Shown here: positions 5,603 through 12,729 of the stretch, one piece after another
Numbering within the stretch: the first letter of the stretch is position 1
Layout of the letters: the number at the start of each line of letters is the position of its first letter
Source: RGIG3009 sp045653425
GTDB taxonomy: Bacteria > Bacillota > Clostridia > Oscillospirales > Acutalibacteraceae
Length of the DNA stretch: 21,471 bases
Direction: 5' to 3'
Assembly (NCBI GenBank): GCA_045653425.1
Contig: JAZOLU010000030.1
Span: 1-21,471 of the forward strand
Notes under the pieces: generated by a model
Told to the model about the DNA's origin: nothing
Database searches by the model: none
What the model saw: only the letters and a program-made list of their open reading frames with translations
Position numbers and translations under genes: made by a program

Positions 5603-6244
5603 ATGAATAATACAGGATGCGGTTTTTTGAGTACGTTGGGAGTGCTGGTGCTGGTGGTTGCGCTGTTTGGTGCTTGTGCGGATGAGCCCGCGCCGAATAC
5701 CACGGTGATTACCAAGGCATCGGTTTCGTATTCACTGCACACCACCACAACCACCGCCGCGCCTACTACCACCGCCACCGCGCCCTCGGGCAGCACCAAT
5801 GCGGGCGGCGATACCGTTGTAACGGGTGCCCCCACCACTCTGCCCACCGTGGGACAGAGCGAGGGCGGCTCGGAACTGGGGAAACGCATTGCCGAAACTG
5901 CCATTGGGCTAATTGGCACGCCGTTTAAAAACGGGGCATCCGGTCCGGATGCGTTTGACAACCTCGGTTTTGTTGCGTACTGTTACAAGCAAAACGGGCA
6001 AACGGTGGCGCGCCGTGCATCGGCAATGCTGAACTACGGCGTGGAAGCCCCGCTGGATGCGTTACAGGCGGGGGATATTTTGCTGTTTTGCAACGAGTTG
6101 GGCGGCGAGGTGCAGTTTGCGGCCATTTACATTGGCGGCGACCGCTTTGTGGCGTGCAACAACCCCGAAACCCCCACCAAAGAGCAAAAGTTGGATAAAT
6201 CCTACTGGTTGCCGCGCTTGGTAACCGCACGGCGGGCGGCATAA
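5603..6244 (+). CDS. Lipoprotein with a catalytically degenerate NlpC/P60 domain
   Basis: A 213-residue protein. ATG 5603 follows AGAGGTGAT; an upstream in-frame GTG (5594) lies inside that ribosome site. The lipoprotein signal ends LFGAC (Cys25). A Thr/Ala linker (residues ~46-80) leads to an NlpC/P60-like domain: GLIGTPFKNGASGPDAFDNL aligns with the family's G-TPY-x-G...FDCSGLV, LQAGDILLF with the L-PGDLVFF motif, and AAIYIGGDRFVAC with HVGIYIG. The catalytic Cys is replaced by Asn120 and the His by Phe172, so peptidoglycan hydrolysis is not expected. It may be a cell-wall binding or regulatory pseudoenzyme. It is monocistronic, with its own promoter and terminator. Confidence 0.75.
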   Translation: MNNTGCGFLSTLGVLVLVVALFGACADEPAPNTTVITKASVSYSLHTTTTTAAPTTTATAPSGSTNAGGDTVVTGAPTTLPTVGQSEGGSELGKRIAETAIGLIGTPFKNGASGPDAFDNLGFVAYCYKQNGQTVARRASAMLNYGVEAPLDALQAGDILLFCNELGGEVQFAAIYIGGDRFVACNNPETPTKEQKLDKSYWLPRLVTARRAA

Positions 6245-6258
6245 CTCAAATGATTGAT

Positions 6259-6295
6259 AAAAAGCACCGATTCCACAGGGAATCGGTGCTTTTTT
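6259..6295. terminator. Bidirectional terminator between lipoprotein gene and ychF
   Basis: AAAAAGCACCGATTCC (6259-6274) pairs with the mirror arm ending at 6294 around ACAG, with A and T runs on either side. It serves the plus-strand lipoprotein gene and the convergent ychF. Confidence 0.9.
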
Positions 6296-6305
6296 CTGTG
6301 TTGAA

Positions 6306-7403
6306 TTATACGTTAAAGCGGAACAGGATGACGTCGCCGTCTTGTACCACGTATTCCTTGCCTTCCGAGCGAACCAGCCCTTTTTCCCGCGCCGCCGCCA
6401 AACTGCCGCAGGCGATAAGGTCGGGGTAGGGTACCACCTCGGCACGGATAAAGCCGCGCTCAAAGTCGGTATGAATTTTGCCCGCCGCGCCGGGGGCTTT
6501 GGTGCCGCGCACAATGGTCCACGCGCGGCTCTCGGTGGGGCCGGCGGTGAGGTAGGAGATGAGACCCAGCAAATGGTAACTCTTTTGAATTAAGCGGTCT
6601 AACCCCGATTGCTCCAAACCCAGTTCCGACAAAAACAGGGCTTTTTCCTCTGCTTCCATATCTGCCATATCCGCTTCCATTTGGGCGCAGATGGGCAGTA
6701 CCTCCGCGTGCTCCGCCTGGGCGGCGGCGCACACCACGCGGTAATGCGGGTTATTGTCCGCACTGCCGCCGGCAAAATCCGCCTCGCTTAAATTGGCGGC
6801 GTAAATCACGGGTTTGCGCGTGAGCAACGGCGTGATGTCCAGCACCGCTTCCTCCTCGGGCGTGCAGTCCACCGAGCGCGCGGGCAACCCGCTTTCCAGT
6901 GCTTTGTACACGCGCTGCAACAAATCGACCTCACTTTGCAAGCCGCGGTCGCCTTTAAGTGCTTTAACTGTGCGCGCCAGACGGCGTTCCACCGTTTCCA
7001 TATCCGCAAAAATGAGTTCCAAATTGATGGTTTCCATATCCCGCGCGGGGTCCACGCTGCCGTCCACGTGAATGATATCGTCGTCCTCAAAACAACGCAC
7101 CACGTGCACAATGGCATCCACCTCGCGGATGTTTGCCAAAAACTTGTTGCCCAGCCCCTCGCCGCGGCTGGCACCCTTAACCAGACCCGCAATGTCCACA
7201 AACTCAATCACCGCGGGGGTGGTTTTTTCCGAATGGTACAGTTCGGTGAGGCGGTCCAGCCGTTCATCCGGCACCGCTACCACGCCCACGTTGGGGTCGA
7301 TGGTGCAAAACGGGTAGTTCGCGCTTTGCGCGCCCGCGTTGGTAATGGCGTTAAACAACGTGGACTTGCCCACGTTGGGCAGTCCCACAATTCCCAGTTT
7401 CAT
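6306..7403 (-). CDS. ychF: Redox-regulated ATPase YchF (OLA1/Obg-like)
   Basis: A 365-residue protein, full length for the family. G1 is GLPNVGKST (residues 7-15), G3 is DIAGLVKGAS, and the specificity motif is NLSE (NxxE) rather than NKxD; the NxxE form is typical of YchF, which prefers ATP. The C-terminal TGS domain contains KIHTDFERGFIRAEV and GDVILFRFNV. It is a cytoplasmic ATPase associated with ribosomes and the oxidative stress response. The ribosome site AAGGAG lies 12-17 bases ahead of the ATG with an extra in-frame ATG between, so the start region looks rearranged. A degenerate copy of this start lies just downstream of secA, suggesting that an insertion separated ychF from its original promoter. 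Confidence 0.97.
   Translation of the reverse strand: MKLGIVGLPNVGKSTLFNAITNAGAQSANYPFCTIDPNVGVVAVPDERLDRLTELYHSEKTTPAVIEFVDIAGLVKGASRGEGLGNKFLANIREVDAIVHVVRCFEDDDIIHVDGSVDPARDMETINLELIFADMETVERRLARTVKALKGDRGLQSEVDLLQRVYKALESGLPARSVDCTPEEEAVLDITPLLTRKPVIYAANLSEADFAGGSADNNPHYRVVCAAAQAEHAEVLPICAQMEADMADMEAEEKALFLSELGLEQSGLDRLIQKSYHLLGLISYLTAGPTESRAWTIVRGTKAPGAAGKIHTDFERGFIRAEVVPYPDLIACGSLAAAREKGLVRSEGKEYVVQDGDVILFRFNV
7387..7403 (-). repeat. att-like repeat at the ychF start (intact copy)
   Basis: ATGAAACTGGGAATTGT, the first 17 bases of ychF, matches 16 of 17 bases of the copy at 9184-9200. A similar AAGGAGATA precedes both copies. Confidence 0.6.
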
Positions 7404-7560
7404 ATATCTTCATATCTCCTTATTTTTCCAGTATTTTCAAGGGTTTTTGTGATATGGTGTTTTGGTTTTTATACCATTTTAGTTCAGTAAATAAAAACAT
7501 ATTTGCATTTATATCCTTCTAAATATAACACACGGTATGTTTATTAACAAGTAATTTATA
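7404..7560. other. AT-rich leader region of ychF
   Basis: These 157 bases have no ORF. Several weak -10-like boxes occur on the minus strand (TATAAA near 7474, TTATAT near 7520), none with a convincing -35. ychF transcription now probably depends on a promoter here, or on read-through from the nucleotidyltransferase gene. No clear terminator follows that gene. Confidence 0.35.
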
Positions 7561-8286
7561 TTAATTCTCAATTATTTGTTTAGTTCTTTTTTCTTTCAAT
7601 GTCTTTAAAATATCGTTGATATTGGATTCTTTTGCGACTTTTGGGTAGTCTTTTTCAAAGTCTATCAAAATATCTTTAAACTCGATTTCGTCATTTTTTA
7701 CCGATGCATATACGTTTTCAAAATCTCCGTTTTTAAGTGCATTCTTAATAAAGGGCTTTGAGTCTTTGGGGAAGGAGTCCCAACCACCGTAAAGATTTTT
7801 AACTGCCGCATCAATTTTTTCAAACGTGATGGGCATACCTTTCTTTTCGTGTTCCGCCAATATGCCAATAACGTCGGAAAGGTCGTTCTTATACTTTCTG
7901 CCTGAACGAAGCTTCATTGCAATCAAATATTCCGCCGCAATTGTACGAACCGATAGAATGCTGTAAAAGGATTTGTAATATACCGAAAATTCGTCAAGCT
8001 TGGGCGAGTAGGAGCCGGTATGCATAAAGTCGACATTTAGCCAGCCGTTCGGCAAATCAAATTTATCGCCAACGTGGTTTATCGCATCCTTCATTGAAGA
8101 TGCGGCGTGAATCACCGCATCAATATCGGTCGTCATATCACGAAATCCGTAATTGGTCAGAATGGCGGCACCGCCAACCAACACGATTTCTGCCGGCACC
8201 CCCTTACCGTTGAGCCGTCTGAATTCCTTTGCCAATTCCTTGAGATAGGTGTCAAGGTTTTTTTTTGTAAAACTGTTAGATGACAT
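7561..8286 (-). CDS. Nucleotidyltransferase-fold protein (DUF6036/AbiEii-like)
   Basis: A 241-residue protein. The pol-beta-type nucleotidyltransferase motif is clear: LVGGAA (Gly38-Gly39), then TTDIDAVI (Asp54 and Asp56), the GG...DxD arrangement that binds nucleotide and metal. A later acidic residue and a helical C-terminal half follow. This resembles DUF6036/AbiEii-type proteins, which often act as toxins paired with a regulator. The start overlaps the XRE gene by 11 bases, so the two are translationally coupled. Target and activity are unknown. The gene is AT-rich, unlike the flanking secA and ychF. Confidence 0.75.
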   Translation of the reverse strand: MSSNSFTKKNLDTYLKELAKEFRRLNGKGVPAEIVLVGGAAILTNYGFRDMTTDIDAVIHAASSMKDAINHVGDKFDLPNGWLNVDFMHTGSYSPKLDEFSVYYKSFYSILSVRTIAAEYLIAMKLRSGRKYKNDLSDVIGILAEHEKKGMPITFEKIDAAVKNLYGGWDSFPKDSKPFIKNALKNGDFENVYASVKNDEIEFKDILIDFEKDYPKVAKESNINDILKTLKEKRTKQIIEN

Positions 8287-8845
8287 TGCGGACCTCGCTT
8301 TCTACGATATTAAATCGCATAAATTCAGGAATGGCTTCCATAATGGAACGATGCTTTAATTCATCGTTTTTAGAAACCTTGGCTGCAACCAATACACTTG
8401 CAGGGAAAAGAATGGTTTTAAGCTTTAAGCTGCGCATATCATCATATTGGGTGCAGATGGGTATATCGTTCTCTCTGCTGACGTAATCAAGCATAGCGAG
8501 AAGATAGAGGCTTTCGGGATACCATTTTTTCTTATAGTATTTACGGATAGGATCCTCTTCCAAAAGTTCAATAATAAAGTCAATATCACCAAGTTCTTTC
8601 AGCCGATGACAAGTATTGCTCTTGAACAATTCAAAATCACTGCGTTTATCAAAGCAGGGCTCAATAAGATTTTCCATCGAAACACCGAGCACCTTTGAAA
8701 TGCGGTAAATTGTTTCGGCGGAGCATTTTTCGAGCTGTGCCTTGCCACTGCAAATATCGTTGATGGTAGTGTAGGCGATGCCGCTTTCCTTAGCAAGTCG
8801 ATATTGCGTTATTTTTTTATTTTCCATTAATTCGTTGATCATCAC
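8276..8845 (-). CDS. XRE-family regulator, probable antitoxin partner
   Basis: A 189-residue protein starting at GTG 8845, with ATG immediately next as an alternative; AGGAGGTG lies 7 bases upstream. Residues ~1-62 are a Cro/CI helix-turn-helix (ITQYRLAKESGIAYTTINDI...ISKVLGVSMENLI). The C-terminal ~120 residues are a separate helical domain of unknown function. The gene overlaps the nucleotidyltransferase gene by 11 bases. A DNA-binding regulator in front of a nucleotidyltransferase is the usual order in AbiE-like and MNT-type toxin-antitoxin systems. A dyad inside its own promoter suggests autoregulation. Confidence 0.8.
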   Translation of the reverse strand: MMINELMENKKITQYRLAKESGIAYTTINDICSGKAQLEKCSAETIYRISKVLGVSMENLIEPCFDKRSDFELFKSNTCHRLKELGDIDFIIELLEEDPIRKYYKKKWYPESLYLLAMLDYVSRENDIPICTQYDDMRSLKLKTILFPASVLVAAKVSKNDELKHRSIMEAIPEFMRFNIVESEVRNVI

Positions 8846-8898
8846 GGTGTTTCACCTCCTGTTACTAACATTATATCGGTTGACCGTGATAATGTCAA
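8841..8898 (-). promoter_or_regulatory. Promoter and operator of the XRE-nucleotidyltransferase pair
   Basis: TTGACA (8898-8893) and TATAAT (8875-8870) have a 17-base spacer, a consensus promoter. The spacer contains CGGT-TG-ACCG (8877-8886). In addition ATCACGGT (8841-8848) and ACCGTGAT (8883-8890) form a perfect 8-bp inverted pair, one in the spacer and one over the start codon. Both are likely sites for the XRE protein. Confidence 0.75.
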
Positions 8899-9025
8899 TA
8901 GTATTCGCGTTTATATTAAAATTTATTCATTAAATGCGGTTTCAAAAACAAATGCTCTCTGAACAAAAACGTCCAAAGAGCATTTTGTAGCAATGTGCTT
9001 TTTTCTTATGATTCAAAAAATCCTT

Positions 9026-9058
9026 TACTCCATTTCTACTCCATTTTTACTCCATTTT
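9026..9058. repeat. Three direct 11-bp repeats (TACTCCATTTY)
   Basis: Perfect 11-base period with one C/T difference: TACTCCATTTC, TACTCCATTTT, TACTCCATTTT. The spacing is about one helical turn, so the copies face the same side of the DNA. They resemble arm-type recombinase sites or iterons near an attachment site. Confidence 0.8.
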
Positions 9059-9152
9059 CGCGGGGAGATACATTAAGTAGTATGAAGTTATATGTTTTTC
9101 GGTTTCCCGAAAACCGCAGTATCTATGGGGTTTTATAAGCATTTGTGGATTT

Positions 9153-9200
9153 TTAAGGAGTTATGAAATTGGGTCGGTGTCTTACAATTCCCCGTTTCAT
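9153..9200 (-). pseudogene. Remnant of the original ychF start after secA
   Basis: ATG at 9200 is preceded by AAGGAGATA and reads MKRGIVRHRPNFITP then TAA. The first codons match ychF (MKLGIV; 16 of 17 bases), then identity stops. It lies 18 bases after the secA stop, where ychF would be expected in an uninterrupted secA-ychF pair. An inverted partial copy, ATGAAATTGGG preceded by AAGGAG, lies on the plus strand at 9155-9173. Confidence 0.55.
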
Positions 9201-9218
9201 AGTGGTTTTATCTCCTTT

Positions 9219-11954
9219 TTACGTTTCATTGCCGCAACATTTTTTGTACTTTTTACCGCTGCCGCAGGGGCAGGGGTCGTTGCGCCCCACGCGCTGTGCC
9301 TGCGTTTTGCGCACGGGACGCGCGGCGTCTGTGCCGTCGCCCGACGTGGCGGTGGGTTGCGCCACCTGTTCACGCTTGGGTTCTTCCTCGCGGCGGATGT
9401 GCGCGGTGAGCATTAACCGCGCCGTGTCCTCGCGGATGGCGGCAATCATCTCGTCAAACATATCGAACCCTTCTTTGCGGTACAGCACCACCGGGTTGTG
9501 CTGGCCGTACGCCCGCAACCCAATACCGCGGCGCAGTTCGTCCATATTGTCAATGTGTTCCATCCAATACCGGTCCACGGTTTTGAGCAACACCACGCGC
9601 TCCAATTCGCGCATTAATTCTTCGCCGTACTCCGCCTCCTTGGCATCGTACACCGCCAGTGCCTGCTCGGTGAGTTGCTCACACAGTGCCTCGCTGTCCA
9701 TATCCTCCAACTCTTGCGGGGTGTAACGGAACGAGGTGGCATCCGCCAGCCAGCCGGCGTAATATTCGCGCAGACCGTCCAAATTCCACCCGGTGTGGTC
9801 CGCATCGGCGGTGTACTGCGCCACCGTGGCGGCAATGGAATCCCGAATCATTCCCACAATGGAATCGCGCACGCTTTCGCCGTCCAGCACCTTGTTGCGT
9901 TGGTCGTAAATGAGTTCGCGCTGGCGGTTCATCACGTCGTCGTACTGCAACACGTCGCGACGAATACCAAAGTTGCGTTCCTCCACCCGCCGTTGCGCCG
10001 TTTCAATGGCACCGGTTAACATACGGTTTTCTATGGGCACGGTTTCGTCCACGCCCAGCATTTCCATTAACGAGTGAATACGCTCGCCGCCGAACAGACG
10101 CATTAAATCGTCTTCCAGTGACAGGAAAAAGCGCGTGTCGCCGGGGTCGCCCTGACGGCCGGCGCGGCCGCGTAACTGGTTATCAATACGGCGGGATTCG
10201 TGCCGCTCCGTGCCCAAAATGCACAAACCGCCGGCGGCTTTGACCGCCTCTTCTTCCGGACGAATTGCCTCGCGGTGTTTGGCCTCCAATTCGCGGAAAA
10301 TACGCCGCGCGTTCAGCACCTCTTCGTTATCCGTTTCGCCAAACGCGGTGGATTCCGCAATGAGTTCTTCCGCGTAGCCCATACGCCGCATTTCCGCCTT
10401 GGCCAAAAATTCCGCGTTGCCGCCCAGTTTAATGTCCGTGCCGCGGCCCGCCATATTGGTGGCGATGGTAACCGCGCCGGATTTGCCCGCCTGCGCCACA
10501 ATTTCGGCTTCTTTGTCGTGGTGTTTGGCGTTAAGCACCTCGTGCGGGATGCCGCGCCGTTTGAGCAGTTGCGATAACTGCTCCGATTTTTCAATGGAAA
10601 TGGTGCCTACCAGCACCGGCTGCTGCCGTGCGTGGCAACGCGCAATTTCCTCAATTACCGCGGCAAACTTGCCCGCCTCGGTTTTGTATACCACGTCACT
10701 GCGGTCGGTGCGTATTAACGGACGGTTGGTGGGGATTTCCACCACGTCTAACCGATAAATTTGCTGAAACTCGGTTTCCTCGGTTAGGGCCGTGCCGGTC
10801 ATACCCGACAGTTTGCGGTACAGGCGGAAAAAGTTTTGGAACGTAATGGTTGCCAGCGTTTTGCTTTCGCGTTCCACCTTAACGCCTTCCTTGGCTTCAA
10901 TGGCTTGGTGCAACCCTTCGTTGTACCGCCGCCCGAACATTAACCGCCCCGTGAACTCGTCCACAATAATAACTTGCCCGTCTTTGACCACGTAGTCCAC
11001 GTCACGCGTCATTACCCCGCGCGCGCGGATGGCCTGTGCAATGTGGTGCAGTAACGTGACGTTGTCGGGGTCCATTAAATTCTCTACGCGGAAAAACGCT
11101 TCCGCCTTTTTAACGCCCGCTTGCGTGAGCGTGGCGGTGCGCGCTTTTTCGTCCACCAAATAGTCACCGTCTACCGTGTCCTGCTCCTCTTTGGCATTCA
11201 CTTCCCGCACTTTTACCACCCGCAACGTGCGGGCAAAACTGTCCGCACGGGCGTACAAATCGGTGGATTTGTCGCCCTGACCCGAAATAATCAGCGGGGT
11301 GCGGGCTTCGTCAATTAAAATGGAGTCCACTTCGTCCACAATGGCAAACGCGTGCCCCCGCTGAACGCGGCGGTCGGCGTAAATGACCATATTGTCACGC
11401 AGATAATCGAACCCCAGTTCGTTATTGGTGCCGTAGGTGATGTCCGCCGCGTACGCCGCGCGGCGTTGCTCGTTGGATAAGTCGTGCACAATTAACCCCA
11501 CGCTGAGCCCCAAGTAACGGTAGACTTTGCCCATCCATTCGCTGTCGCGGCGCGCCAAATAGTCGTTCACCGTGACAATGTGCACGCCCTCCCCCGTGAG
11601 CGCGTTTAAGTACGCGGGCAGGGTGGCGACCAGCGTTTTGCCTTCGCCCGTTTTCATTTCTGCAATGCGGCCCTGGTGCAGCACAATGCCGCCCAAAATT
11701 TGTACCTCAAATGGGCGCATACCCAGCACACGGTCGCACGCTTCGCGGCACACGGCAAACGCGTCCGGCAAAATGTCGTCCACCGTTTCGCCGCACGCCA
11801 AACGGTTGCGCAACTGTGCCGTTTGCGCACGCAACGTGGCTTCGTCCATAGCGCGATAGTGCTCCTCCAATGCCAGCACCGCGGCGCACAACGGGCGAAT
11901 GCGTTTAATTTCCCGTCGGCTATAATCCCCAAACAGCGTTTTGAGCAATCCCAT
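9219..11954 (-). CDS. secA: Preprotein translocase ATPase SecA
   Basis: A 911-residue protein. Its Walker A region is MKTGEGKTLVATLPAYLNAL (around residues 97-116), Walker B is VDEVDSILIDEARTPLI, and the second nucleotide domain includes TNMAGRGTDIKLGG and QLRGRAGRQGDPG. The C-terminus is the zinc-binding SEC-C tail, CPCGSGKKYKKCCG. SecA drives secretion of unfolded preproteins through SecYEG, so it serves the many signal-peptide proteins encoded around it. ATG 11954 follows AAGGTGACGG. It has its own promoter. The stop is followed 18 bases later by a degenerate ychF start, which points to a former secA-ychF operon. Confidence 0.99.
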   Translation of the reverse strand: MGLLKTLFGDYSRREIKRIRPLCAAVLALEEHYRAMDEATLRAQTAQLRNRLACGETVDDILPDAFAVCREACDRVLGMRPFEVQILGGIVLHQGRIAEMKTGEGKTLVATLPAYLNALTGEGVHIVTVNDYLARRDSEWMGKVYRYLGLSVGLIVHDLSNEQRRAAYAADITYGTNNELGFDYLRDNMVIYADRRVQRGHAFAIVDEVDSILIDEARTPLIISGQGDKSTDLYARADSFARTLRVVKVREVNAKEEQDTVDGDYLVDEKARTATLTQAGVKKAEAFFRVENLMDPDNVTLLHHIAQAIRARGVMTRDVDYVVKDGQVIIVDEFTGRLMFGRRYNEGLHQAIEAKEGVKVERESKTLATITFQNFFRLYRKLSGMTGTALTEETEFQQIYRLDVVEIPTNRPLIRTDRSDVVYKTEAGKFAAVIEEIARCHARQQPVLVGTISIEKSEQLSQLLKRRGIPHEVLNAKHHDKEAEIVAQAGKSGAVTIATNMAGRGTDIKLGGNAEFLAKAEMRRMGYAEELIAESTAFGETDNEEVLNARRIFRELEAKHREAIRPEEEAVKAAGGLCILGTERHESRRIDNQLRGRAGRQGDPGDTRFFLSLEDDLMRLFGGERIHSLMEMLGVDETVPIENRMLTGAIETAQRRVEERNFGIRRDVLQYDDVMNRQRELIYDQRNKVLDGESVRDSIVGMIRDSIAATVAQYTADADHTGWNLDGLREYYAGWLADATSFRYTPQELEDMDSEALCEQLTEQALAVYDAKEAEYGEELMRELERVVLLKTVDRYWMEHIDNMDELRRGIGLRAYGQHNPVVLYRKEGFDMFDEMIAAIREDTARLMLTAHIRREEEPKREQVAQPTATSGDGTDAARPVRKTQAQRVGRNDPCPCGSGKKYKKCCGNET

Positions 11955-11989
11955 ACCGTCACCTTGCTTTTACAAAAAATACTTTTTTA

Positions 11990-12018
11990 ATTCTACCACA
12001 CTTTCCCCCACGTTACAA
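11990..12018 (-). promoter_or_regulatory. Promoter of secA
   Basis: TTGTAA (12018-12013) and TAGAAT (11995-11990) have a 17-base spacer on the minus strand, 35 bases before the start codon and just past the terminator of the upstream surface operon. Confidence 0.65.
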
Positions 12019-12021
12019 GAG

Positions 12022-12056
12022 CGAAAAAAAGAAAACCAACGGGGCATCCGTCGGTT
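12022..12056 (-). terminator. Terminator of the surface-protein operon
   Basis: On the minus strand AACCGACGG pairs with CCGTTGGTT (one G-U pair) around ATGCC, followed by TTCTTTTTTT. It lies 14 bases after the last gene's stop. Confidence 0.85.
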
Positions 12057-12069
12057 CTCTCACTTATTT

Positions 12070-12729
12070 TCACCAAGGACTGTTGCGGCGACGCCACGCC
12101 TCGTACAATGCCACGCCAACCAGCAGTATAACCGCCACCGCCACCGCCAACACCAGTTCGCGTACCGTGGGGTCGTCAAACGGTTCGGCGGGTTGTTCCT
12201 GTGCTTGGGTGGCAACGTCGTCCACCGCGTAAAATTTCCAGTCAATATACTCGTCCTGTGCAAAACCCGTGCCCTCGCCTACGTAGCCGTAGTCGCAACG
12301 CAGGTTCACTTGGTATGCCGCCGTTTCGCCCGGTTGCAGTTCGCACCGCAGCGAAAGACCCGTTTCCTCATCGTTAATGCGGGTGTACGGGCCGGTGTAC
12401 AGCACCTGTGCATCGCGCGATACCGTGACGGTAACGTGGTTAAGATACGCAAGTGCTTGGCGGTTGCCAAACGGCAATTCCACGTAATCCAACACCAACG
12501 TGGTGGGCACCTCCGTGCCGTTGTGCAAAGTGAGCAACCCCGGCTCCGCCAACGCCTCCCCCGCGCGCAAGGTGGGGGCTTCCCACGCAGAAGGCGGGTT
12601 TTTTACCGTGAGTACCGTGGCTTCACCAAACGGGGTGTAGGTTACCTCCTGCGTGCTTGCCGCGCCAACGCCGCACGCACACGCAAACAAGAGCACCGGC
12701 ACTAACAGCCATACAATCCGTCGTTTCAT
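12070..12729 (-). CDS. Secreted, C-terminally membrane-anchored protein of unknown function
   Basis: A 219-residue protein. The signal peptide is MKRRIVWLLVPVLLFACACG, cleaved around AAS or at the CACG cysteine. A beta-rich extracellular part follows (residues ~25-180; for example LTLHNGTEVPTTLVLDYVEL, LQPGETAAYQV). Near the C-terminus, residues ~190-210 (LVLAVAVAVILLVGVALYEA) form a transmembrane helix with a positively charged tail WRRRNSPW. The orientation is outside-facing. The start overlaps the LamG gene stop by 4 bases (ATGA), implying coupled translation and probably a physical partnership. The family was not recognised; the beta-rich part may be an Ig-like fold. Confidence 0.7.
   Translation of the reverse strand: MKRRIVWLLVPVLLFACACGVGAASTQEVTYTPFGEATVLTVKNPPSAWEAPTLRAGEALAEPGLLTLHNGTEVPTTLVLDYVELPFGNRQALAYLNHVTVTVSRDAQVLYTGPYTRINDEETGLSLRCELQPGETAAYQVNLRCDYGYVGEGTGFAQDEYIDWKFYAVDDVATQAQEQPAEPFDDPTVRELVLAVAVAVILLVGVALYEAWRRRNSPW

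Larger units (their letters stand above)
7404..9200. mobile_element. Probable small genomic island inserted at the 5' end of ychF
   Basis: An AT-rich block of 1.8 kb lies between GC-rich secA and ychF, which are on the same strand. It is bounded by direct 17-base repeats of the ychF start (7387-7403 and 9184-9200). It carries an XRE regulator and a nucleotidyltransferase gene, three 11-bp direct repeats, and a possible remnant of an integrase C-terminus. It has no intact recombinase, so it is either a decayed element or one mobilised in trans. Confidence 0.55.
8899..9218. other. Gene-free stretch with repeats and hairpins downstream of secA
   Basis: These 320 bases hold: a hairpin AAATGCTCT/AGAGCATTT (about 8949-8985); a minus-strand open stretch ending at 8942 whose translation, KWSRNGVKDFLNHKKKAHCY and onward, resembles the tail of Clostridia phage integrases; three 11-bp repeats (9026-9058); a hairpin CGGTTT/AAACCG near 9100-9116; and the ychF-start copy (9184-9200). 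No complete gene is seen. Confidence 0.45.

Noticed and set aside
9163..9726. Plus-strand ORF starting ATGAAATTGGG with a nearby AAGGAG
   Set aside because: Nearly all of it is antisense to the SecA C-terminus, and its protein is low complexity. The start resembles an inverted copy of the ychF start and is treated as part of the attachment-like region.
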